This document shows, in pieces, positions 46,019 through 58,553 of a DNA stretch of 64,000 nt. Source of the DNA: Isoetes taiwanensis (Eukaryota; Streptophyta; Lycopodiopsida; Isoetales; Isoetaceae); the NCBI GenBank assembly GCA_021234155.1, contig JAJEKV010000025.1:5933310-5997309 (forward strand). The letters run 5' to 3'. A program made the position numbers and the translations under genes. How positions within the stretch are numbered: the first letter of the stretch is position 1; the number at the start of each line of letters is the position of its first letter. The notes beneath the pieces are model-generated. The model did no database searches, was not told where the DNA came from, and saw only the letters and a list, made by a program, of their open reading frames with translations.

Positions 46019-49000
46019 CCCCTCTGTGGCACAAAAGAATCCTTGAACAGTGACAATTGAAGAAGTTTGTACATGAAAATATTTAGGACTTACATCTTTA
46101 GTGGGAAGCCTGAGAACCTCCACAACAATCTAGATAATCTGGAAGCACAAATGTCACATAATGTGCAAACAACAAAAAATCGGTGCAATTTTTAGACTAA
46201 TTATTGGCAGAACTAAGTTGGCTGCCTCTCTGCCAAGTTATAAACATTAAAAGGAGAAATGATCTATGTGTCTTATGTATGTATTAAAAATGTTAAAGCC
46301 CATGGATGGCCGATGCTATGCTAAGAACAGAGAAACCTGGAAGTGCAAAAGGTCATAAGAGTAGAAATAGACTCGATCCAGTAGTAGAGATATGCAATGT
46401 TGTCAATATTCAAGAAATACTAATAATATGCCGTCTAACTATAGAGTATCTTATCATGTTTCAAGTAAATATGGTTGGATGTATAAGAACCGGATTCTAA
46501 TGTAAGAAGATGACAAAGTTTATGATCTTATTCTATTCCAACCCAGACTTAAGGAAGAGCAAAACAATAGATATTACCTGTCATGAATGCTGACAGTACT
46601 TGTAGTTCAGCCCAAGAGCTTGATTTCTTGCCTAATATCTGTCAATCACTGTAAATTAACGTTGAAAACTCACCTTCTTCACTGTTTAAACAAAATCAGC
46701 TTTACAAAAAGGGAAAAACATACAAAGGCCCGAAATACTGTAGATTATTCATGCAGTCATGGCATATGCATGCCGAAAGGGAAAAATACATCACAACAAA
46801 AAAAATCTCTCCAAAAATCGTGCCCTTCACAAAGCCTTAATTTTAGCCCTGAGCTTGCAGAATAAAGCTACTTCAGAATTTGATGGTCCGCATATCTGAG
46901 CTATTGTGAAATTTTCCAAGAACATTTAACTCTTAGATGTAGTAACTTTAAACTTCTCATTGGAAGATCACCGCCTTCAGGATTATCATTGAAGCACTGG
47001 TGCTTGCTGCAAAGAAATACATCACTTAATAGGATAATTCATTCAACAATGTGTCCTGCAAACATTGGACAAAGCAAGAAAGCATCGAACCTATCATGTC
47101 TCACCTTGTGTATATCTCCATAAACAGTCCGGGCAAATGGGTTTGCTTATACGATAAAGCATAAAATGGGACATGGCATTTTTCTCTCTACCTGTGATCA
47201 TAGAACTACAAACAGTATTAATGTACATTTCATGGCCAAACCATGCAAGTAGTATCTTTGGCTGCATCTGAAAATGGTGCAAGCTTATCCTGCCTCTAAA
47301 GCAACTAAGGGGTCTGGCAATGCCGGCACTGACAGACACAGAGAAAATGGAAAGTGGTTGACTCTATCTATCAATTGAATACCATATCCAATTGGGCCCA
47401 GAAATTGTATCTATACCTAAACCAGGCTACTGGCCTATTTGATGATTCCTCTAATCACCCTAAGTGAAAAGGGCACTCAAACAATATCTAACATGCACTA
47501 ATTCTCTGTACAATATCTATTCATTCATTCATTCTGTACATTATAAAAAGTCTTTATGTAAGCTCATGTAAACTCATCCAGTTATGTACCTCATGCATAT
47601 CTGCGTTGCAAGACCTGTGTAGAGATTCACAGACTATTCAACTTTCTTTGCGGGAGAACTGGTTTAAAAATCACAATTTTAATATCATAATGCAGCAGTA
47701 CAATAATACAACAGAAATTCATCCTTAGAATCACTTTTCACAAACATCTACGCTAATAAGCACATTACAGTGTGTTTTGCGATTGAATAGAAAGGTGATC
47801 CTCTGCTACACTTTTGCGATGAGAAGGATAGAAACATGGGAAAGGCACAAAATAGGGCCATGAGATTGCAAGCTCCTATTATACATGTGTCTTTGTGATC
47901 TCTCTCCCATCTCCATTTGATTTCAAGCTCTTTCTTATAGTTGTATCTCTGTGCTCCGTCTCTATTTCACTGTGATCAGTTTATTATTTGAATTTGAAGA
48001 AAAGTGCTGGCATGCTGCATGTAGCAAAGCAAAATTAGTACACTGTCTCCAATAAATAGAACAGATGAAAAATGATTGTAAATGTACACATTCAAGAAGT
48101 AGAGGCAACGCATGATTTAACTGTTCCTACAGCCCTGGCAGTGAATAAATGCACAAATCCGAAACATTTGCAAAAGATTTCAAGGCACTTTAAAGGTCCA
48201 AAACAAAACTACAACAAAAAAGTAGATCAACATGTGCAATCCACGACCTAACCTGATGTGTAAGATATGATTGTAAGAAGCTTCTTCATAGTTGTAGCTG
48301 CACTCATGGTCTGAGGGTTTATAAAAAAAGGCAGAGCATTTGAACCTCAAAACTCCAACACCATGTAACATTCCGCCAGGTTTTTTCCTCCTCATTCAAA
48401 CTCCTGAACCATGGCCTGGGTCTATTTCGACCAAATCATTCAAGCGGGAATCCCCAAGAGTTATTCCTCAGCCGAAAAACCAATGGAAAAAGCCTCTATA
48501 ATCAGATGAAAAGAAGGAAGAGAAAGGGGCATAATTTAGGGGTGGGAAATTTAAGACAAATTTGGTGAAAAACAGGGATCGAAAGCAACAAAAGGTCTGG
48601 AAAAGGGGAACGTAGAAAGCTCGAAGGTATCACCATTTCGGAAAAGCTAAGCTTCTTATCTGTTATAATCGTCAACGTCATCTCCGGCAGAAATTCATAT
48701 AACAGACTATATCATATCTGGAAGGATAATGAAAAACTTTTATCATCCGTGGCCTGCATGCCGAGAATACTGAAATCCTCCAAATGGGGATGAATAACCT
48801 AAAATAAGAATTTTCAAATCGTAGGAAAATCATAGAAAAGTTATTCACTCGATTTTTGGAATGCTGGAAACGTTTCCCGGCCGATAATAGCATTAAAACC
48901 TTAGGAAATGAATCTAGAAATAAAATCTAAAAAATTTTCCACTTGCCGGAAAAACCGAATTTAAACAATAAGATTAATCCAGAATAAACACAATCCAGAA

Positions 49001-49149
49001 TATTGATAAGGTTTGCAAATTATCTCTTACTATTATTGTGGTAGTGGTTTGGCGGAAAATAAGGGAGAGGGTTATTTAAGCTATGATTTTGTTAGTGGTT
49101 TGGCGAGAAATATTAGGGTTAAGGTTAAAAAAAATTGAACGTTGGCTTT

Positions 49150-49340
49150 GCTGAGGAGCGAAGAAGACGTTGCCGAGGAGCTTTGCTGAGGGCGAAGAAG
49201 AGCGAGGAGCGAGAGGGCAGAGAAAAGGGCAGACAAATCTTTGTTGAGATCAGAAAAAGGGCAGAGAAATCTTTGCTGAGAGCAGAAATCTTTGCAGAGA
49301 AAAGGGCAGAAAGAGCAGAAGGCGACAACGGCGAGAAGGG
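49150..49340 (+). repeat. Purine-rich irregular repeat
   Basis: Words GCAGAGAAAAGGGCAGA, CTTTGCTGAG and GAGCGAGG recur. The Arg/Glu/Lys-rich frames here come from this composition. Confidence 0.6.
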
Positions 49341-50284
49341 TTGAGAAGTGGAAAGGGCAGCCTATTCGTTGTTTGTTTTTCTTGGGGCGTAGAATCCTGC
49401 TTTATGAATCCTGCTGTAGAATCCAGTGGAGTTTGCAGTATCAAAGCTTTAGGTGGTTGGGAGGTTCGGAGTCAGAAGAAGACTCCAAGTTCTGCTGAAA
49501 ATGCAGTTCTTATGTCACGTTTTCATTGAATGGCACCTATTCAGGCTCATTTCTTCTTATCTGTTCTATCATTTGCTCTCATTTCTTGTTATCTGTGTTC
49601 TGTGAATGGACAATGGTAGTTTATGCATTTCTTGTGTGTATGGATTCAACTATACCATGTACGTATATATATATATATTTAAGCATATGGGGTGCGCAAA
49701 CTTATACGTGGGGCTGATGTGTAAATTCCACGGCCCTTCATTTAACATATTCGTGGAACTATACTTGGATCCAATGATCCAAAAAAAACAATAAGGATAT
49801 GGCAATAAGGATATGGCAATATATGGCTCGTGAAAAGCAAATACAATTCCTACAATCCTTAACATATGCTTAAGTCTCGATATTTTGCTATATTCACAAA
49901 AATATGTGAAACAATGTATAATTGCAATTCTATCTAACCCGTCCACTCCCCATGAACATCAACGCCTAAGATTGAATTAGGGCTAGGTTATGGCGCACCG
50001 ATTTAGGGTTGAAACTCCATATATTCTGTTTGTGAAGCTTGGATTTTCGACGTCGCGCTACAGGTTTCTGTTTCTGTTTTGTAATACTATGATGCGTTTC
50101 TCTACGTGCCATCTACCAGTGATGAAATCTAGAATGAGCTCCATCCGATTCTATCTGTAGAAATGCGGACTAATTCACACAGGATTTCTGAGGTTGTCGT
50201 TTCTTTTATTTCTTATTTTGTACATCCTTAATACTCTGTTTGTATTTTCTCCGGAGGCTATGAGTTTTATTTTTTGTCTGTGTT

Positions 50285-50601
50285 TCTCGTCTTTATAAGC
50301 ACGATGAACTTGATGATAACTCTTTCCCCATATGATCGAAAGTGAATAATATATAATGCTATAGATTGCTCATTGAGCAAATCAAGCCAATTTATCTGAT
50401 TCGTCATCCTATAGCTTCTTGTGTGTTATGTGTTAATTGCTTGTTCTGTCTATTGTTCTTGTTTCTGGGTTCTGCACTCTGGTCTCGTCTTTATAAGCAC
50501 GATGAACTTGATGATAAATCTTTCCCCATATGATCGAAGGTGAATAATAATGCTATAGATTGCTCATTGAGCAAATCAAGCCAATTTATCTGATTCATCT
50601 T
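50285..50601. repeat. Direct repeat of about 120 bp, two copies
   Basis: TCTCGTCTTTATAAGCACGA starts copies at 50285 and 50483. Both continue to CCAATTTATCTGATTC. They differ at about five positions. Confidence 0.88.
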
Positions 50602-52278
50602 GTCTTTTGTTCTTTGGTTCTGAAATCATCACTCTGCAGTGATGATGCCCTGTTCAAATCGCTTTTGAAGGTAGTGGAAATCGTGATTCGATCAGTTGTT
50701 ATTAAAGACCGTAAGATAAGGAGGTGACCAATTTACTAGTTATCGTGACCTGAAGCTGGTCAAATGAATGCAGATATGATGTCTGTTCAGTTCTTTGCTA
50801 GATATTCTTTGTTATAGCAGAGATGTTGCCTATTAAATATAGGGATATTGTTTTCATGGTTTTTGGCCGCATCCCTGGAATGTTCCATTGTGCAAGGACT
50901 AAATTTGTATCCCAATCTAGGTTTTTAAGTGCCCTTTCATGGTCCTGAAATTTTCTAACCTGACCTATTTCTGAAGTCTTGACCTGAATCATCTTTCTGG
51001 TTTATTATACTTTTTCATAAGCCGAATCTTTTTTCCTTTTTTCTAATGCTGTCTCGTGTTTTATGGAGTCTGGTTGGTTGATTGAGAATGTCCTCTTTGG
51101 TTTCTAATGCTTGCTCATATTTTATTAAACTTGGTTGGTTGATTGAACAAAGCAGCCAGCCCGTATCATATTGCATGAATTCTGACTGATCGATTGAAGA
51201 AAGCAGCCTAGACTCATAGGGTTCATCTTCAGCAACATTGACTCGCCTTCACATCAGTCATGTTTTATTAATCTCAAAGACAGACAGAAACTCACCTGAA
51301 AGATTTGTCAAAGAAGGAAAGCAAAGGCGAATAAGTGTTATAGAGCACAAGACATCATTCTGAACAACCAATTCGGCAGATAGGCCAGTAAACTTGGTAG
51401 CAGAAGAGTAAATAGACTGTGTCCAATCTAGACCGCCATGTTCGAATCCTGCTGCAGAAGAACGGTCAAAATATCACAAAAACCTGGTCGCTATATAGCA
51501 TCAGAAAGAAATAGGTTACACCCCTGTTGCATTTGTAACATGTAACGGTGATTTGTGGATCCTGGCTACAAAAAACTAAATGGGCTGTAGTTCGACAGCA
51601 TGCTGCTACATCCATAGCCGAATTCAGATGTTCATTGTAGTAATATCCCCATTTTTGTGCACCCGTCTTCGCCCTTCCTTTGGCTTCTTTTTCTGTGTAA
51701 AGAATCTGTTATCACATACGCCGCTCCATAGGCCTCCCTCTTCATCCTATTCAACAGAGAGCTTTCTATGCTATCAAGGTTTTGCCGCATTGCTCAACCC
51801 ATTTTTAGCGCCGATATCAAGCTTGGGCTGCAAAAGCTGTAGTTCGAAATGTAGCGGGTTGCAATTGAGGATTGAAGGGTTTCAAGAAAAAACTGGCTAC
51901 TGATATGTGTTGCATTTAGATTGATACGTTGCATTGTTAATAGGGTATGGTTGCCCGCCATTGCGGACGTACCGTACCCTGTGGTACCAAAAGCCACCTC
52001 TGCGCCATCCTACAGTCCCTCTTGAACGCGCACTAGGTGTCGCGACTTCGTGAGTCGAGAAGCCATGGCTCCCGTGCCATATACCCACTCATCGCGCACC
52101 TGGGAACCCCCGAACATGCCCATTCCGAGGCATGATTCAATGTCGGGGGCTGGAATTCGCGCACAAATTTCAGCCTCAATGTTGTAGATGAGATGGGCAA
52201 TCAGTGTGATTGTGAAGGAACAAGAAATTCGCGCACAACCTCTCAGTTCCGGCTTGGGACTCAATTGAACCCCTGCTG

Positions 52279-55056
52279 TTGCCGAAGGGTAGATCAATGG
52301 TGTCCACTAGAGCTCGACCAGCTACAACGCTAGGTAGCAGCAGAGCGACAGTAACAGCCAGCAAGCGAGTTTGTGTGCCTAAATTAAAGAAGAAGCCTCC
52401 TCAGACCAGCGGAGCGGGAGCTATAATGACGAGGAAGCCAACAAAAAGAGGGCAATGGACGGAGGAGATGTTAGATGCTCTTGATGAGGTGAGTGAACAC
52501 GGTCCTCTAGACGATCTGGTATCTCAGAATCATCCATCAGAGACTGGTTGTATGGCCGAATTTCCCACAAGACAGAAAGACATCCACAGATCCTAACACC
52601 GTCCCAAGAAAAGGAACTTGTGGATTGGGCCATAGGGAGGGTAGAACAGGGGTTGGGCGTGACCCTGTCCTCGGTCAAGGAGCGTGCTGCAGAACTAGCC
52701 AAGGAGAACAATCCAGCATTCGAAGACGTTCCAGGTGGAAAGTGGTGGAAACTATTCAAACAGTGCCATCCTGAAATCTCCCTTAGGAGTGCAAAAACTC
52801 TAGATGTCTCACGTGCCCGGGCTATGAATCAAGAAAACTTGAATAAGTTCTACTCAGGCCTTAAAGAAATATATGATGAGTATAACATCCCTCCTTCAAG
52901 GATCTGGAATGCAGATGAGACCGGGATCCAAGCTGGGAAAGTAAAGGGCCTAAAGATAATTACAAGGAAAGGTGAGAATAGGGTTAGTGAGCTGGTCATG
53001 AATACTAGGGAAACTAGGGAATGGGTTACAATCTTAGTGTGTGTAAATGCAGAAGGGTTTAAAATACCCAGTATGTACATTTTCAAGGTTAATAGGATGA
53101 GGCAGGACAACATAATAGCCAGGTGTGAAGAGGGGACAATTCAGGCTGTCCAGCAGTCAGCTTGGATGACAACTGAACTCTTTAAGTCTTGGTTGTCTCA
53201 CTTCCAATGTAGAGTGCCTGGAGGAGTATCACCTGAACGACCACATCTGATCTTGCTTGATGGGCATGGAAGCCATGTAGAACTGGATGTCATACTGGCA
53301 GCCAAAGACATGGGAATACATTTTGCACTATTACCTGCACATACATCACATAGGCTGCAGCCACATGCTTTGCGCCTTTCAAGGCAGCTTTCAAAAGATT
53401 GAGGGCTGAATACATGGTAAGAAAAGGCAGGTCTGAACCTAAGAGGGAGGACATAGCTGAATTGATCTCCATGTCCATGGCTGCAGGATTAACAGTTTCG
53501 AATATAAAGGCTGGTTTCATGGCTACATGGATATAGCCGTTCAATCCAACGAGGGTAGTGCCTGGAAAGGAAGGCAGTAGTCTTGCTCGAGAGGAAGTTT
53601 ATATGCCAGCACCACTACTTGATCAACCAGCAGTAATTGATGATGGATTGGCTATCCCCATTGTGCAACCTGCAGCGAATGAGAGTGCACAAATGGATGA
53701 AGTTGATAGGAGTGAACCAATAGCACAACCATGTGACCAATGGTTGAACATAGAGGGTTTCAACATGCAAGAAGTTGACTTGCAATGGGAGGAACATGTG
53801 CAAGCCACATGTGACCATGCAGTAAATAGCTTGGGAACAATGCAGCAAGTCTTACTCCATAGGGCAGCAACAGATCAAGCTCCAGGCCAGCAAGCATCCC
53901 AAGTTGCACCAAGTCAGGGCACCCAAGATGCAACAAGGAGGAGGAGGGAGATTGCACCTAATCTTCATGGAAGAGTACACATTAGCAGCAATGAATTCTG
54001 CCAAGCACGTGCAGCAGAAAAAGCAAGAAGAGAGGAGGCTGAGAGACTGAAGGTCCAGCAAACTGCCCTTAAGAAAGTGGAGGCAGCCAGGAGGAGGGCT
54101 GAAAAGGAAGAAGCCAGCAGGCGGGCTGCTGCAAACATGATAGAGAGGGAAAGTAGGATGCAAGCAGAGGCTTTATATGAGGAGAGCACCAGAAGGCTGG
54201 GGGCATTTATATATCCAGCAGGCCAATCCAGGGTGAAAGCCATCTTTGGCTGCCAAAGACCATTGAATGAGGCAGCAAAGGCCGGGAGGTTGGCTGCAAT
54301 GAAAAGGATGAGAGAAAGGCAAGGCAGGGCAAGGCAGTTCATTAGAGAGGATGACAATTGGGAGACTTGTGTGCCGAGCAGCCAGAATGACGAGGTGGGG
54401 GTTATCCAAGTACCTGGAGAGCAGGCAGGTCTTGAACACATAGTAGCTTCTCGAACACAAACCCTGGATATAGGTTGCAGTCTTGAAGACACACACTTAT
54501 GTGAGGGAGATGGGGTGCATCCTCAGAGGGCTGCATCCCCTTGGTCAGGCCTACACCTAACAAAGTCAGCAATATCCGTTCACCTTTGAAGAGATGGGAC
54601 CTTGCCACCAAACAAAGAACATTCAACCCTTTAGCTAACTCTTTGAGGATGGATACACAAGGCTGGATAAACTACGCAACAGCAAACACAGGGCTAGGAA
54701 ATGATGAAGTCAGGGCAATTGACAAGGCCAAACATATTCGGGAGATGGCTGAGATTGGAGTTGATGCCGAAGCTCTTGCTACAGCAAGGGGCATGGACGA
54801 GGGCTTCTTTAGAGCATGGTGGTCTGCACAGGTATGCAGTAGGAACTTTGCTGTAATGTTGTGCTCAATCTTCTTAACATACTTTTGGTATTGCAGGTAA
54901 ATGAGGCAACACCAGAACTGCCTTTGAACACGAATACAGCAGAACAGGTATGTAGCTTGTAGCTGTCTTTGGCATGTGGATCTGATATTCATGGGTTGAC
55001 ATTTAGAGCCCATTGATGCAGGATGCATATGATTCGGACGAGACCATAGAAGAGTA
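52279..55056 (+). pseudogene. Pogo-like transposase with long coiled-coil C-terminus, decayed
   Basis: The N-terminal frame (52279-52596) has a Lys/Arg-rich lead, then KRGQWTEEMLDALDEV, the start of a psq-type helix-turn-helix. A one-base shift near 52500 leads to SSIRDWLYGRISHK. Then come a CENP-B-type DNA-binding domain and a DDE_1 core with WNADETG (residue ~122 of the 52548 frame) and LLDGHGSH. The third catalytic block is damaged: about ten bases are missing at 53363, removing the Leu-Asp-Val codons and shifting the frame. A TGG-to-TAG stop follows in the WPFNP block (about 53533). A coiled-coil frame (53558-54589) contains IAPNLHGRVHISS. A shifted last part (from about 54550) splices through 54831|54898, 54947|55021 to a stop at 55056 after ETIEE. 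The transposase would cut and paste the element in the nucleus. Confidence 0.82.
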
Positions 55057-55381
55057 GTAATTTGTGCTACAAAACATTGTGCAAAAGGAGGATGACTTCA
55101 CTTGTTTTTTTCATGTCAAGCAAGCATATGGACATAAATATCATGTTTTCTTGAATACAAAATGCCAAGTTAAATACATGAACACACTGTCTTTGGGATG
55201 TCCTCAAGGAAATTATATTTCATAGGAACTCTGGGGCAAATACATTGTTGCTTGCAAAAAATGCCTTCACAAAACACTAAATCAAAATGGCACTAGGCCT
55301 ATTTCAAAATAAAGCAAAACAAAAACTAAAAAAACAGAGAAGGGTCGTCCAGTGTGCCAAAGATCACCAGCATTCATGTGC

Positions 55382-55716
55382 TCAGGTCTCCTGATTAACA
55401 TGGCTTTCAAATTTCACATTGTCCCCCTCAGCAACCGTGACCTTGCAGTGCACCAGATCATGCTCGCCCTTTGCATGCTGTATCTGGTCACAAATCTCTG
55501 GTGTGACCACCACATTCAGGTTAGATCCGGCAGCAGCAGAGATCTCATCGCGATTGACAAGGCAATTCTTCAGAGTGAAGGAGCCAAGCTCCTCTGTCTG
55601 CACAGACGTATCAGAGTACCGACGCTCCCTCTTCTTCGATGGGGAGGGTGTCCCTGGAGGGGGCTTGCGATAACCACCTCCTGCAAGACCTTGGCCCTTC
55701 CTCCAATACCCTTCCA
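55382..55716 (-). CDS. Small basic protein gene inside the pogo-like element
   Basis: A minus-strand frame of 111 codons starts at 55716 with MEGYWRKGQGLAGGGYRKPP, continues through a Ser/Pro/Lys/Arg-rich stretch (GTPSPSKKRERR), and ends in a compact acidic-hydrophobic half (SNLNVVVTPEICDQIQH, KVTVAEGDNVKFE). Upstream, AAG|GTAATG (about 55799) and TTTGCAG|CACT (about 55720) border a plausible 80-bp intron. That intron would link a 5' exon at 55800-56038 to this frame, and this supports the start chosen. It is convergent with the transposase gene and lies within the element's ends. I do not recognise the family. It could be an accessory protein of the element or a captured gene piece. Confidence 0.5.
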
Positions 55717-55843
55717 TAGTGCTGCAAATCAGAAGGAGTCCCATTAGATAGACTGAAACCTAGAACCATTAGATAGACTGAAACCCAGAACAAACATTAC
55801 CTTGACGACGGAGTTGATCGGAGCGCTGATCAGAGTTGGCCGG

Positions 55844-56660
55844 GAGACGAGAATGCCAGGAAATGAGCTGCTGGGATGTCAATTGAGGGAAAGGGCAGCA
55901 CTTTTTATAGCCAAGATTGACATGATGAAGGCTATGCCAATTTGTGCGAGGCTCTACAAACCATAATCCTCTTAAACCATTCGGAGGAAGCCGATTTAGG
56001 GGTAGATCAAACGTCTGGAGGAGAGATTCTTTTGGCAAAACCTCGAAAAAGGGCCAGAATGGGGCGGCGCGGCGTGAGGCCTAAGAGTGAGGTGCCATCA
56101 CGACGTGGGTAGGCAAAGGCACGTGAGACGGACCCTTGGGTCGCGAAATAGGGTTATGCCCAACGCGGTCTTAGGATGCCATAATGGCGAATGGTGGAAC
56201 ACGCCAGCGCGATAGGTGGCTACCTAGATAGCGACAGGGGGCCCTTGGAGGGGGAGGAGGGGGCGGAGACGAGAATGCCAAGAAATGAGCTGCTGGGATG
56301 TCAATTGAGGGAAAGGGCAGCACTTTTTATAGCCAAGATTGACATGATGAAGGCTATGCCAATTTGTGCGAGGCTCTACAAACCATAATCCTCTCAAATC
56401 ATTCGGAGGAAGCCGATTTAGGGGTAGATCAAACGTCTGGAGGAGAGATTCTTTTGGCAAAACCTCGAAAAAGGGCCAGAATGGGGCGGCGCGGCGTGAG
56501 GCCTAAGAGTGAGGTGCCATCACGACGTGGGTAGGCAAAGGCACGTGAGACGGACCCTTAGGGTTATGCCCAACGCGCTCTTAGGATGCCATAATGGCGA
56601 ATGGTGGAACACGCCAGCGCGATAGGTGGCTACCTAGATAGCGACAGGGGGCCCTTGGGG
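55844..56660. repeat. Tandem duplication of about 0.4 kb at the right side of the pogo-like element
   Basis: GAGACGAGAATGCC starts copies at 55844 and 56266. They run side by side to GCGACAGGGGGCCCTTGG. The second lacks 12 bp (around GGGTCGCGAAAT), and only a handful of substitutions separate them. The near identity indicates a recent event. Confidence 0.92.
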
Positions 56661-56904
56661 GGGGGGAGTAGGCCACAGCCATGGCGTGAGTGGCTAGGTA
56701 TATCGCGATGGGGGCACTTACACCCCCCTAACTTTAGAGGCCCATAACTTTTTAACCGTAGATAATTTAAAGGCAATTTTTTGATAGACTTATGGCATAT
56801 CTGATTAGGTATCCAATGACACCTGAATTGATGCAATTGGACCACTTTTTGGCATTTTAATGGGCGCACACCTCTTAAGTGCGCGGAACATGGCAACCAT
56901 ACCC

Positions 56905-57290
56905 TATGTTGCCACAAACATTTTTCACGTTTGTTGAAGTACCAAAAGGCTCTTGCGGGCTCATTTTGAACATAGATCAAGAATTTTGCAGCTGCTCCAA
57001 TTTTGCAGAAGATCAAGAATTTTGGAAGTAGTGGGAGTGTTCTTGCTGCTCAATACCAGGTCTTTCTCTCAGTTGCAATGACCTGGGTTCATAGAATTTT
57101 CAGATATACAGAGGGTGTCTTCTATATCAGACCACGGTCCATTCATTGGTGGGGGCATTTTGCATTGAATTTATAAAGAGTTATTCCATATCAATTTAGA
57201 GCAGTTTGAGCATCTGTGCTCCATATTAGCTCCCTCCCTGGCTTCGAGCCCACCTCCTGGATGAAGGAACATCCCAACAAGAAATGTTCC
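56905..57290. other. Spacer between the pogo-like element and the Harbinger relic
   Basis: No coding region is recognised. The last 50 bp may be upstream sequence of the Harbinger element. Confidence 0.35.
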
Positions 57291-58075
57291 TGTGGGTTTG
57301 AAGGTAGCTGCCGCTCTATCTAGAATAGCAACAACTGTGTCTGAACAAGTAGGATTAGCACCAGCAGCAACTGTTCACAAGTACGTGAAACAATTTAGTG
57401 ATGCAGTTTACATGAAACAATTCAGTGATGCAGTTGTCAGACATTACTTGCATTGGCCTGAGGACTTTAATGAGGTTAAGAATGTATTTGAAGAGTGGAG
57501 AGGATTTCCCAACTGCTCTGGGGCAACGGATGCTACTCATTTCGAGTTAGATCTTCCAGCAAATGCTTGTGCTATTGATTACTATGATAAGGACAAGGAT
57601 TATTCAATTACTTTACAAACAGTGGTGGACATTCGAGCGAGGTCCTTAGATGTCTTCGTTGGAACCCCAGGTAGCTGCAATGATATTAATATCCCACCTT
57701 TATATAATAATGCTATTCATGGAATGCTTTTCAATGGGCCAAGAGTTACAAGAGGAGGATTCACATTTCTTGAGTACATTATAGCAGATGCATGCAGGAT
57801 ACTTTGATCTGCCATGGCTAGTGCTTCCCTACCCCTGACGTCACTTGCAAGATGATTTCAAAAACTTTAACTACTTACTATGTAGCAGCAGGGTTTGTGC
57901 TGAGAGAACATTTGGTATATTTAAGACTAAGTGGAGACTGTTTTATAAAAAGTTAGAATGTGAGAACGTTGAAGAGGTGACAAATGTTATATATGCTTGT
58001 TGCCTTCTCCACAACTACTTAATTGAGGTTGGTGAAAAAGAGGATCCTATCTCAACATATAGATCAATCAGCTAA
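57290..58075 (+). pseudogene. PIF/Harbinger transposase, 5'-truncated and decayed
   Basis: The first frame (57292-57807) has the first catalytic block as GATDATHFELDLP, then DKDKDYSITLQTVVDIRARSLDVFVG and PGSCNDINI, giving the second Asp region, and YIIADACRIL. After a frameshift at about 57805, LPWL is followed by FNYLLCSSRVCAERTFGIFK (57863-57925), the block with the catalytic Glu, and a C-terminus rich in Cys, Leu and His. A small internal duplication repeats KQFSDAV (57389-57438). The N-terminus is missing. These enzymes cut and paste elements with 3-bp TWA targets. No terminal repeats were found. Confidence 0.85.
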
Positions 58076-58553
58076 CAAAAAGGGCCCCATCAACATCATA
58101 GTCCCGTTCTCTATTTTTACATCAACTAATTGAAAAGATCTTAAAAGCTTTTGGGTTAAAAAAAATTCTTGAGCTAGTTTCCACAAAATACAGGCATATA
58201 TCTGCTTAAAAGACAAGCTTGTAATCTTCTTCAGACCATTATTGTAATTGCAACTATTCTATGCATATAAACATATCAATAATGTTTGTTTGCTTACAAT
58301 ATCCAATAAACTATTGTTGGTTGATCATCATGGAATCCACGAAGAACGATCTCCAAAAAGGCTGTGATCAGGATTGTGATTGGTCCTGAGAAAGTCAAAA
58401 TTCAAACTTATCACCTTTTGGTGTTTGCGAACTTAATTAGAATGCATGTCTGCTATAGATACTTTTTCCTTTGAATAGATAGGATCATTCAGACACTATA
58501 ATCAGTGTTTTCGATTGGAGGGGCGCATTCTTAACACAATGTAACTGAGAAAT
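58076..58553. other. Non-coding spacer
   Basis: AT-rich DNA with no recognised gene or repeat. Confidence 0.4.

Larger units (their letters stand above)
46020..51940. other. Long stretch without a recognised gene
   Basis: I see no convincing protein similarity on either strand over 5.9 kb. Several frames of 60-100 codons exist (for example 47339-47094 minus and 46587-46865 plus) but show no domain. Splice-like signals occur, so introns or untranslated regions of a fast-evolving gene cannot be excluded. A purine-rich repeat at 49150-49340 and a 120-bp direct repeat at 50285-50601 are the only structures. Confidence 0.4.
51943..56904 (+). mobile_element. Pogo-like (Tc1/mariner superfamily) DNA transposon, both ends present
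   Basis: The left end (51943) reads GGGTATGGTTGCC and the right end, at 56904, is its exact reverse complement. Both are flanked by TA (51941-51942 and 56905-56906), the target duplication of this superfamily. The 4962 bp hold a pogo-type transposase gene on the plus strand, now broken, and a small spliced gene on the minus strand. The right part contains a 0.4-kb tandem duplication. Only 13 bp of the inverted repeat are perfect, with weak similarity beyond. Confidence 0.85.

Noticed and set aside
46020-49000. A spliced gene on the minus strand with short open stretches at 48895-48678, 48395-48180 and 47339-47094
   Set aside because: The stretches do not join into a consistent frame with clear splice borders and match no family I know.
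57040-57300. A host gene exon upstream of the Harbinger relic
   Set aside because: Short open pieces exist but no recognisable motif or splice donor ties them to a gene.
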